NCBI GenBank assembly: GCA_945788675.1
Contig: CALZMY010000042.1
Span: 1-6,419 of the forward strand
DNA length: 6,419 nucleotides
Direction: 5' to 3'
Source of the DNA: an uncultured Gammaproteobacteria bacterium
Lineage (GTDB): Bacteria > Pseudomonadota > Gammaproteobacteria > SZUA-140
A model generated the notes under the pieces. It worked only from the letters and a program-made list of their open reading frames with translations. It was not told where the DNA came from and made no database searches. Position numbers and translations under genes: made by a program. This document shows positions 1 through 6,419 of this stretch, piece after piece (position 1 is the first letter of the stretch; the number at the start of each line of letters is the position of its first letter).

Positions 1-489
1 AACGTTCTCAACTGGTTTAACGCTCTCAGCTCTCTTAGTGTTTTCATCAGGTTCAGCACTGACAATCACTTCATCGCTATCATTGACTGTTTTGGCAATG
101 GCTGTCATCAATGCGCTCTTCTGATCGAGATTCTGCACCAGATTGATCACAAAATCCTCATCGGGTACCGCTTTTAATCCTCTGCAAAATTCATAAAGGG
201 CTTCTCGTGTTGCGGCACCCAGCACACCGTCCGCAACAAGATCACCAGCCACTTTCTGACTACCCCCCTCTATTTGACGTAAGGCATTCTGAATACGTTC
301 AATACGCGACTTATCTACCGTTAACAGGTAATCACTATAGGTCTCTTTTTTTAAAGCGGCTTCGCAACCGTTCTCCTGCGGCTGTGCTAAAACAGAAAAT
401 GGCACCAGCAGCACACACATCAGCAACACAATTGACACAGACCAGTGTCGACGATAATTAATAAACCTGTTATTTATTGTGCATCTCAT
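1..489 (-). CDS. Exported protein with putative peptidoglycan-binding-like domain (3' end outside the window)
   Basis: The visible 163 codons run open to the window edge, so the C-terminus is missing. The N-terminus reads as a Sec signal peptide: a basic segment (Arg2, Arg8, Arg13, Arg14), a hydrophobic core SIVLLMCVLLVPFSV (19-33) and a likely cleavage after VLA (33-35). The mature part has RIERIQNALRQIEGG (62-76) and LVADGVLGAATREALYEFC (84-102). This IQ-x-AL, DG-x-LG-x-x-T-x-x-AL pattern resembles the small peptidoglycan-binding domain type 1 fold, though the match is partial. Cys42 and Cys102 could form a disulfide in the periplasm. From about residue 134 the sequence is rich in Asp, Glu, Lys and Pro and looks like a flexible linker to something beyond the window. 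The preferred ATG (489) has AGGA seven bases upstream. An in-frame ATG at 495 adds two residues but is only one base from that site. An envelope role is likely, but the exact function is unknown. Confidence 0.72.
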   Translation of the reverse strand, partial: MRCTINNRFINYRRHWSVSIVLLMCVLLVPFSVLAQPQENGCEAALKKETYSDYLLTVDKSRIERIQNALRQIEGGSQKVAGDLVADGVLGAATREALYEFCRGLKAVPDEDFVINLVQNLDQKSALMTAIAKTVNDSDEVIVSAEPDENTKRAESVKPVENV

Positions 490-496
490 CGTCATT

Positions 497-500
497 TCCT
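497..500 (-). promoter_or_regulatory. Ribosome binding site of the exported protein gene, overlapping the ATPase stop codon
   Basis: AGGA begins inside the TAG stop of the ATPase gene (501-499) and lies seven bases before the ATG at 489. The spacing favours 489 over the in-frame ATG at 495. The arrangement repeats the one between the tape measure and ATPase genes. Confidence 0.7.
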
Positions 501-1842
501 AAAGTGTCTTCCCTTCTTTTCTCAGCTCTTTGGTGACCCCAATCACCAGATCGTCCTGGCAGATGGTGTCACTCTCCCTGCGCAGGGCGCTCAACGCACC
601 ATATCTAATGACATTGATGATAGCGCCACCTGACAACTCATACTTCTCTGCCAGTCGCTGAAAACAGACATCATTATTAATTTTACATTTGCCATTGAGC
701 GCTGCACGCCACAGGCGTCCTCGCTCATCGACATCCGGCATTGAAAAATGGACCAGTGATTGAAATCGGCGTGCAAAGGCCTCGTCGATATTCGCCTTAA
801 GATTGGTCGCAAGAATAGCAACACCGGGAAAATCCTCTACCCGCTGCAACAGGTATGCAACCTCCTGGTTAGCATAACGATCGTTTGCACTGGAGGCCTG
901 CGTACGTTTACCAAACAGCGCATCGGCCTCATCGAAAAATAGTATCCAGTTTTTTCTTTCCGCCTGATTAAACACATTAGCGAGATTCTTCTCTGTCTCT
1001 CCAATATATTTTGAGACCACCTGCGATAGATCGATGCGATATACATCCATACCGGTTTCAGCACCGAGAAGCGCGGCAGTAAGTGTCTTACCTGTTCCCG
1101 GAGGCCCATAAAAAAGCGCGCGATAACCGGGTTTGATGATGCGCGCTAACCCCCAGGTCTCCATAATCGTTTTTTGATGCTTGATCCATGCACTGACATT
1201 GGCGACCTCATCCATGACTTCCTGCGCCAGCACCAGATCACTCCAGTCAAGACCGCTTTCAATACGTTTCGCTGGGAACCCATTGCTGAAATCAGGTCGA
1301 TGGCGAATCCCGGTGGTACAGCGATTAACTGTTTCAGTACTGACACCCAGCGTACGACTGAACGCTGCCTCCTGAGAGCCTTCATCACCAAAAGAGAGTA
1401 GATTGTGGCTAACAAAGGGGTGAGACTCATCAAAATAACGCATGACGTCAATGCGTTTTTTGAGGTCATTTCCGCCAATCAAAAAAGCAGCTGTCTCACA
1501 GGTAGGCAGGAAACCACCATGTACCTTTCCCTTCCAGCCACCAAACTCTGTATAACCTCGCCCGGTGTTGCCATTGGTGATTAGCAAGGTATCTAGTGCC
1601 TGCGGGCGCAGGTGGACAGTCAGGCCAAGTATCAAAATCAGACGCTCATCAAACTGTAGCTTATGTTCCCTGACCAGTGCTGCATATTCCGAACTATCAT
1701 CGTCCAGCGACGGCGGTGTGATCGCATAGATAGAATCATAATCACACGCCTGTTCAAAGTAGAGCCTGATGCGCGTATCAAGCACCTGGCTAAGCCAGTC
1801 AATTTCGTTTTCCAGTGTATCTAATCTCGTAGATGCAGACAT
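499..1842 (-). CDS. AAA+ ATPase of a contractile injection system (Afp15/Pvc15-like)
   Basis: The protein has 447 residues from the ATG at 1842. Residues 1 to about 200 form a helical N-terminal region, probably including the winged-helix-like domain usual in this subfamily. The AAA+ core follows: Walker A GPPGTGKT (246-253, Lys252), an aromatic pore loop SKYIGETEKNL (277-287, Tyr279), Walker B ILFFDEAD (300-307, Asp304 and Glu305), sensor 1 ATN (345-347), arginine fingers in DEAFARRF (353-360, Arg358/Arg359), and a sensor 2-like SGGAIINV (404-411). Every residue needed for ATP hydrolysis is present, so an active hexameric ATPase is expected. In the PVC system the equivalent ATPase has been linked to cargo loading and particle assembly, and here that role is inferred from family and position. 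The start was chosen for the AGGTGA sequence four bases upstream. A GTG at 1860 would overlap the tape measure gene and is less likely. The gene begins eight bases after the tape measure stop. Confidence 0.94.
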   Translation of the reverse strand: MSASTRLDTLENEIDWLSQVLDTRIRLYFEQACDYDSIYAITPPSLDDDSSEYAALVREHKLQFDERLILILGLTVHLRPQALDTLLITNGNTGRGYTEFGGWKGKVHGGFLPTCETAAFLIGGNDLKKRIDVMRYFDESHPFVSHNLLSFGDEGSQEAAFSRTLGVSTETVNRCTTGIRHRPDFSNGFPAKRIESGLDWSDLVLAQEVMDEVANVSAWIKHQKTIMETWGLARIIKPGYRALFYGPPGTGKTLTAALLGAETGMDVYRIDLSQVVSKYIGETEKNLANVFNQAERKNWILFFDEADALFGKRTQASSANDRYANQEVAYLLQRVEDFPGVAILATNLKANIDEAFARRFQSLVHFSMPDVDERGRLWRAALNGKCKINNDVCFQRLAEKYELSGGAIINVIRYGALSALRRESDTICQDDLVIGVTKELRKEGKTL

Positions 1843-1846
1843 CAAC

Positions 1847-1852
1847 TCACCT
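1847..1852 (-). promoter_or_regulatory. Ribosome binding site of the ATPase gene, overlapping the upstream stop codon
   Basis: AGGTGA lies four bases before the ATG at 1842, which places it well for pairing with the 3' end of 16S rRNA. Its first two bases are the last two bases of the TAG stop of the tape measure gene (1853-1851). This supports the ATG at 1842 over the GTG at 1860 and suggests translational coupling. Confidence 0.75.
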
Positions 1853-4800
1853 ATCGCCACTCAACATGGATAACACGCGGCATCCACGAATATTTGATCG
1901 TGGTATAGCTCCATGGCAGGCGGTCAAGCAACATGTCATAGCTACGCGGTTCGACCAACAGATGCCATTGATCGTCCTTAAGTTGCAACCTGCCTTCGCG
2001 CTTCAAAAAGGAATCCCTTAATCCGCCAACAGAGGTATTACCAACCCCCTTCCAGTTCTCAATGGCAGCTGACAGCAATCCATCGATCAGCGCCTTTTCT
2101 TCATCCGTGACAAGAATATCTCTCATGACAGGCCTGGCTGATTCCACGCCACAGATCAACTTATTCAACACCATCATATATTCGGGGGCCTCGCCCACAC
2201 CATCAACCATATACTGCAGCGCATGTACGGCGCGCGCACTGGCAGTCTGACTGGAAAACTCCCCACGCTCAACCAGCCCCAGCCTTTCAAACAGTGTTGG
2301 GAGATATGGTGCAAGCAATACCTGCCCTGCATTCTTGATATAAACTGCCGCGCCAGAATATAGAGAGCCATCGAGATGTGATTGATGATTGTTATCAGAG
2401 CCACCCGGGAGATTTGGGAGATTCGCATCAAGCAGTTCTGCATCACTACCAGGACGCTGCTGCAAGCCATTAACATCAAATGTGACAGAAAGGTGTTTAA
2501 TTGCCTCCAGAACAGTTGCTCGCCTATCCGTAGCGCCAGTGCGACTCAAGTGAGTAATCAGCCTTGCAATAATAATTTCCGCCTCGCATCCAGAACGCGC
2601 TATCAGGTAATTTGCTAACACCCTGATAAACGCCGCTGGACTTATGCGTGGTCCGGAAAAAATGTAACGACTACAAAAAACCAGGTAGTCACGTCGTAAC
2701 TTCAACCACCGCTCCTTATCGAGAAGATTTTCCAGCGCATCAATCAACAATTCTGCGTGCGGATATAAAATACGATATCGTTCACCACCTGTCATAGAAA
2801 GCATCTTTTTCAATTTCACTTCATTGATGTAGGTTGAAATACGACGCACTCTTTTTTCATTCCCAAACAATTCTCTGACATACGCTATATCTGATGCGCC
2901 GGAATTACTCAAAAAACCTTCAATAATTCTTTCAAGCCAGGCGGCCTCTTCACCAACAAGCGGCTGATCTTGCTCAAGTATCCGCAGCAGAAATTCCCTC
3001 GTGTGAACAGCACCTATCACATCACTTTCATTAGCCGGTATTGTTGCTGAAGAAAAGTCGGGCAAGGTATCACGCTGCGCAGGTTCCTCTGCAAGCTCAT
3101 CGATAATTACCAACAACTCCCGCGCATAACGATTCCGCTCCCCAATCACAGCAAACCTCTGTTGCATAACACTAAGCAGTTCACGATACGAGCAATTATT
3201 GTGCGCGGCCATCTCTCTGAGCATGCAACCACAGTATTCCTTTTTGTTAAAACGACTACCACGCTCAATCAAAAAAAAGTCAAATGTAAAGCCCCATAAA
3301 CGATGTTCATCACGCAATCCTGGTTGATTAGCCGACCTCGGCAGATCATCCACTGTGGTTATATTTCGCGATGAAAGTGCACTACTGAGCAGTGCAACGG
3401 CAGTATCAACAAACTCCTTTGCCCCTGGATCAAGCAGTCCAACCAGGTCACGCAGCTGATCTGACGACAATGCCCGTACCAGCGCACTCCTTATCGAAGC
3501 CGTACCGCCATGCAGCCTGACCAGACAGGAAAGTAACGCTGAGTGCGTCTTAAAAAAATAGTCCCACTGTGCGGCAACTGCATTTAAACCCGTTGCATCA
3601 CCACTGGAAATCGATTCAGACAGGGTAGTAGCCCGCATTTCTCTGGCCTTTTCCTGTCGCGATATTGAGACCATTCCCTCCTGCTGTTGGAAGCGACTCA
3701 AGATTTCCTGAAGATCGCCGTTGCCACTAATGGCCTGACCTCCTGCACCCAGGGTCTCGATCAATTGGCCAATAAAATTGGCTCCCTTGCACTCACATAA
3801 ACAGTATAAAAATTGCTCGCGATCAAATTGATGCAATGCATCATAACTACCGAAATAGAGCAGCGCATAACCCCAGAAGTCGCGATACGCCTCCTCTCCA
3901 GAGCTGCCATTACGCATTGCCATTTTTACTAAAATATCCTGGCAAGATTTTATGTAGCCGACCTGTGTATGATCAATAACAGCACACCACTCATACAACA
4001 TCGCCTCACTGAATTTTTCTATCACTCTATTTCTACATGAGGCGTAGAGCATGCTACGCCTTAAGATACCAGCGACAGCGCTCCTATCATCAGACAATAG
4101 CGCCGTCCATAACCGCTGCAACGTAACAGCATCACTATCATCAAGCGCAGTAATAAACGCGGACAGTGATACCACCTGATCGTTGCTGAGGTTGCCGCTA
4201 GTGACAGTATGCTCACTAATAGACCCGAGGATGTCATCTAGCTCCCTGGCGGCACCCGATTTTCCAGCAGCATTTTTTACCTGCGTCGACAAATAACTCC
4301 GCACTCGTTCAAATTGCGCTCTGTTCTGGACGGTACAACGCTTTATAGTAGCTACCACCACAGCAGATACATCGTTACGACTGTAATGTAGGCGCAGCAA
4401 TATACCAATAACACTTGTCCATAAATCAGAAAGACACGCATTACGACTCTGCGTGCTGATCCGCTCCAACCAGCGATGAGAAAGTTGACAATCCGCCAAA
4501 TGCGCCAGTAGCAATGCAACAGTATCAAATTTTTCATGCAGAAAGAGGCGCGCGATCTTTATCAACCCTTCCTGAGGCAACAGATCCGCCAGCCGATCCA
4601 GTGCATCATTTGGCGATAAAGTGGAAGTCAACAACCGGACAACAGCATCACCCTGTGATTCAATGACTCGCATAAACATCAACTGTATCGCAACAGTACT
4701 CTCTGCTTGACAGTGCCACGGAAGATAGCCATTGCGTATGAAATACTGGAGTGTCTCAAGATCAGAAGCAGTCGATTCAATCGTTACTACCCCCTGACTA

Positions 4801-5117
4801 TCTTTAATTCTCGACTTTGCCTGATACTCGCGCAGCTGCTGTCGCAACCGCTCTCTGAGTCGATCAGCCATCTCTCCCTGATAATTTAGATATGGCACGA
4901 CCCCAAGGTCCACCTCAAGTCGGTCTATCCTGAGTATCGAATGATCATCAGAACAGTCATTAAATGCATCATCAACCTCGCTCATCAACGTATCAGTCAC
5001 AAACGTACTAAGCATCGCCTGCTCAGCAAAGGCCTCATCCTCCGTTGGAAACGAAACATCAAACAGCACCTCTTCTACGATATGCTGGCTATTCATTGCC
5101 ATCACGTTGCTGTTCAT
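1851..5117 (-). CDS. Contractile injection system tape measure family protein (Afp14/Pvc14-like)
   Basis: This complete protein of 1,088 residues matches the eCIS tape measure family at both ends. The N-terminus has SQHIVEEVLFDVSFPTEDEAF (residues 10-30), then LRIDRLEVDLG (62-72), an Arg-rich helix to about 100, and FIRNGYLPWH (126-135). The C-terminal 160 residues carry IKNAGQVLLAPYLPTLFERLGL (927-948), RAVHALQYM (962-970), PEYMMVLNKLICG (978-990), NTSVGGLRDSFLKREG (1027-1042), YDMLLDRLPW (1060-1069) and WMPRVIHVEW (1078-1087). Residues of about 140-925 look mostly helical and I recognise no domain there. By family knowledge the protein sets tube and sheath length during assembly in the cytoplasm. 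It has no signal peptide and no long hydrophobic stretch of the kind found in many phage tape measures. The first ATG (5117) has AGG seven bases upstream and overlaps the previous gene by 29 bases. An ATG at 5096 (Met8) is a credible alternative, since the family-like sequence begins just after it. Confidence 0.9.
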   Translation of the reverse strand: MNSNVMAMNSQHIVEEVLFDVSFPTEDEAFAEQAMLSTFVTDTLMSEVDDAFNDCSDDHSILRIDRLEVDLGVVPYLNYQGEMADRLRERLRQQLREYQAKSRIKDSQGVVTIESTASDLETLQYFIRNGYLPWHCQAESTVAIQLMFMRVIESQGDAVVRLLTSTLSPNDALDRLADLLPQEGLIKIARLFLHEKFDTVALLLAHLADCQLSHRWLERISTQSRNACLSDLWTSVIGILLRLHYSRNDVSAVVVATIKRCTVQNRAQFERVRSYLSTQVKNAAGKSGAARELDDILGSISEHTVTSGNLSNDQVVSLSAFITALDDSDAVTLQRLWTALLSDDRSAVAGILRRSMLYASCRNRVIEKFSEAMLYEWCAVIDHTQVGYIKSCQDILVKMAMRNGSSGEEAYRDFWGYALLYFGSYDALHQFDREQFLYCLCECKGANFIGQLIETLGAGGQAISGNGDLQEILSRFQQQEGMVSISRQEKAREMRATTLSESISSGDATGLNAVAAQWDYFFKTHSALLSCLVRLHGGTASIRSALVRALSSDQLRDLVGLLDPGAKEFVDTAVALLSSALSSRNITTVDDLPRSANQPGLRDEHRLWGFTFDFFLIERGSRFNKKEYCGCMLREMAAHNNCSYRELLSVMQQRFAVIGERNRYARELLVIIDELAEEPAQRDTLPDFSSATIPANESDVIGAVHTREFLLRILEQDQPLVGEEAAWLERIIEGFLSNSGASDIAYVRELFGNEKRVRRISTYINEVKLKKMLSMTGGERYRILYPHAELLIDALENLLDKERWLKLRRDYLVFCSRYIFSGPRISPAAFIRVLANYLIARSGCEAEIIIARLITHLSRTGATDRRATVLEAIKHLSVTFDVNGLQQRPGSDAELLDANLPNLPGGSDNNHQSHLDGSLYSGAAVYIKNAGQVLLAPYLPTLFERLGLVERGEFSSQTASARAVHALQYMVDGVGEAPEYMMVLNKLICGVESARPVMRDILVTDEEKALIDGLLSAAIENWKGVGNTSVGGLRDSFLKREGRLQLKDDQWHLLVEPRSYDMLLDRLPWSYTTIKYSWMPRVIHVEWR

Positions 5118-6419
5118 GAAGAAACCTGATCAACGCCTTTGCGCTCTCATCTATCTTATTCGCGGATGAATCATTGCTTCCTCTCTGATCCAGCCAGCAC
5201 TTATAGAGACTTTCAAAATGGTACATCGTGTCAAAATCCAACCAGTAGATATCCGCAAGGATGTGTGCCGGGCAATTGATTCTGACACTCTCTTCCGCCA
5301 TGACCCGAAAGCGGGGATCATGGCAGCGTGCTGTCCATGCAGGAAAAATCACCGATATCCGAGATGAATAGAAACCTGCCGTAGCGATCTTTGAAAGTTC
5401 ATCATCCTGAACACTGCCCTGCGGCCTGAGTAACAGGTGCTCCACCAGGTGAAGACCTTCACTTTCAACATTCAGCTGGATCAAAAAGCGGTGTAATTGA
5501 AGAATGTTCGCCTCCGCTTTTTCACGCGTTTCAGCGCGGCCAACATACCACCAGTCATTGGCTACGTCAGATTTGAACACCATTTGATAATCATTATCCG
5601 GCGCCAGACTACCTACTCGGAAGCGCTCCAGTGCCACGCCACCCTGTAACAGGGCATCACTAATCATGTTGTTTTTAAGCGGTATAAAAGCATCAAGGTT
5701 GTCGGTCACATCGATAACCGCTTGCGCTCCATCCTGGCGCTCATATCCAACCGGATAGAACTGATCAACAACATGCTCTTTGATATCACTCAGGTCAATC
5801 ATCTTGAGCTCGTGGCTGCCACTCTCCAACGAGCAGTAGTCATTGTGAGCAATCACTTTCAGCCCCAGCTTGACCAGTGGTATCGTCAACGAACGACATT
5901 CTGTATGGTTAAAACCGAGCAATATCGACAGTCGATATTGCAATCCCGCAACATTGCCTGTATTCCACACAGGTTGTGATACATCAATTCCAGAGGCGCG
6001 CTCTTTGTCGAACTTTATGATCGACTCAAGGCAGGTAATTTTGTTTTTAACCATCACCTCGTCAAGCTCATCATCCTGATAGTAGTAGTTAAAATAACGT
6101 AGTGTCTTTTGCGTGAACTTCTGACCATAGAGTGCGAGCAAGTAGTCAAGCACACGCCCTTTACGCTCAAAGTAATCATCGTACTTTGACAATATAGCGG
6201 CAATCGCCTCGCCTGGCTGTTCGGGATAAAGCAGACCAATCTCCGCAATTACCTTGTCATTAATGACTTGATACCCATATGTATGACGCTGGCTATTATC
6301 AATAGAATAGAGTTTATCGAGTCGTGCGCAACTCGCGCTGAAATTAGCCATCACCTGCTCAAATAACAACAGGTATGATTTAAGCTGGCGTGTTTTCGCT
6401 ATGGTCTCTGTTGACTCAC
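5089..6419 (-). CDS. Large eCIS baseplate-region protein, C-terminal part (5' end outside the window)
   Basis: The frame is open to the window edge with no stop, so these 442 residues are the C-terminal part of a longer protein. It resembles, from memory of the family, the large uncharacterised proteins encoded beside the baseplate genes in eCIS clusters, perhaps in the Afp12/Pvc12 position. Recognisable family blocks, numbered from the first visible codon, are QLKSYLLLFEQ (11-21), FERKGRVLDYLLALYGQKF (83-101), NVAGLQYRLSILLG (155-168), HLVEHLLLRP (323-332), SRISVIFPAW (352-361) and CPAHILADIYWLDFDTM (382-398). I see no enzyme motif, signal peptide or membrane segment, which fits a cytoplasmically assembled structural part. 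The TAG stop lies inside the start of the tape measure gene. A TTG at 6369 is unlikely to be the start because the family-like sequence continues upstream of it. Membership of an eCIS cluster is fairly secure, but the exact role (baseplate wedge, spike-side plug or fibre attachment) is inference. Confidence 0.75.
   Translation of the reverse strand, partial: ESTETIAKTRQLKSYLLLFEQVMANFSASCARLDKLYSIDNSQRHTYGYQVINDKVIAEIGLLYPEQPGEAIAAILSKYDDYFERKGRVLDYLLALYGQKFTQKTLRYFNYYYQDDELDEVMVKNKITCLESIIKFDKERASGIDVSQPVWNTGNVAGLQYRLSILLGFNHTECRSLTIPLVKLGLKVIAHNDYCSLESGSHELKMIDLSDIKEHVVDQFYPVGYERQDGAQAVIDVTDNLDAFIPLKNNMISDALLQGGVALERFRVGSLAPDNDYQMVFKSDVANDWWYVGRAETREKAEANILQLHRFLIQLNVESEGLHLVEHLLLRPQGSVQDDELSKIATAGFYSSRISVIFPAWTARCHDPRFRVMAEESVRINCPAHILADIYWLDFDTMYHFESLYKCWLDQRGSNDSSANKIDESAKALIRFLHEQQRDGNE
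5125..5127 (-). promoter_or_regulatory. Ribosome binding site of the tape measure gene
   Basis: An AGG (in CAGGTTTCTTC) lies seven bases before the ATG at 5117, inside the coding sequence of the upstream gene. It favours this start. The alternative ATG at 5096 has only a weak GTGA four to five bases nearer, so the choice is not settled. Confidence 0.45.
5919..5941. repeat. Perfect inverted repeat, 11-bp arms around one base
   Basis: The arm GCAATATCGAC (5919-5929) is followed by a single A and then by its exact reverse complement GTCGATATTGC (5931-5941). It sits inside the baseplate-region gene, across the codons for LQYRLSIL. It could form a short hairpin in the mRNA or be a dyad protein-binding site, or it may be a coincidence of codon choice. 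No T-run follows on the coding strand, so it is not an intrinsic terminator. Confidence 0.8.

Noticed and set aside
346..352. Run of seven T on the plus strand as an intrinsic terminator, or slippery A7 on the coding strand
   Set aside because: On the coding strand it is an A-run with no preceding GC-rich hairpin, so it cannot be a terminator of these genes. It could in principle cause slippage (TTA AAA AAA), but the normal frame continues cleanly through it and I see no stimulatory structure.
409..420. Lipoprotein signal (lipobox) around Cys25 of the exported protein
   Set aside because: The residues before the cysteine are LLM, without the small residue needed at -1, and the cysteine sits inside the hydrophobic core. 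A signal peptidase I site after VLA fits better.
439..456. Twin-arginine (Tat) export signal at Arg13-Arg14
   Set aside because: The context YRRHWS lacks the S/T before the arginine pair and the usual F-L-K after it, and the hydrophobic core is strongly Sec-like.
207..461. Plus-strand reading frame of 84 codons
   Set aside because: It lies opposite the signal peptide and the peptidoglycan-binding-like region of the exported protein, shows no recognisable protein features, and fits a chance antisense frame. The other plus-strand frames are the same kind of shadow.
1858..1860. GTG as the start codon of the ATPase
   Set aside because: It would overlap the tape measure gene, and the strong AGGTGA lies downstream of it at the right distance for the ATG at 1842.
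6367..6369. TTG as the start codon of the baseplate-region protein
   Set aside because: The frame stays open to the window edge, and the residues just upstream (QLKSYL) continue a family-like block. This codon is internal.

Overview
The window is 6.4 kb of bacterial DNA with moderate GC, and every supported gene lies on the minus strand with almost no space between genes. I read it as the downstream end of an extracellular contractile injection system (eCIS) operon. These are phage-tail-like protein injection particles of the Afp (antifeeding prophage) and PVC (Photorhabdus virulence cassette) type. The sequence does not identify the organism. A Sec-type signal peptide on the last gene and the general codon style fit a Gram-negative bacterium, possibly a proteobacterium, but that is a weak inference.

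In transcription order (right to left) there are four genes. (1) 6419-5089 is the C-terminal 442 residues of a large eCIS baseplate-region protein whose N-terminus lies outside the window. (2) 5117-1851 is a complete protein of about 1,088 residues of the eCIS tape measure family (Afp14/Pvc14-like). Its conserved N- and C-terminal blocks are clear and its centre is highly divergent. (3) 1842-499 is a complete AAA+ ATPase (Afp15/Pvc15-like) with all core motifs intact. (4) 489-1 is the N-terminal part of an exported protein with a putative peptidoglycan-binding-like domain followed by a charged linker. Its C-terminus lies outside the window.

The genes are tightly coupled. Gene 2 starts inside the end of gene 1. 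Genes 3 and 4 each have a Shine-Dalgarno sequence that shares bases with the TAG stop codon of the gene before, so ribosomes probably pass from one gene to the next. I see no promoter, terminator, RNA gene, mobile element or CRISPR array. No stretch of 300 bases lacks a gene.

Working model: the first two gene products build the baseplate and set the tube length, and the ATPase helps assembly or cargo loading in the cytoplasm. The exported fourth protein is the least expected member and may link the particle to the cell envelope, for example in anchoring or release. Its unseen C-terminus would decide this.
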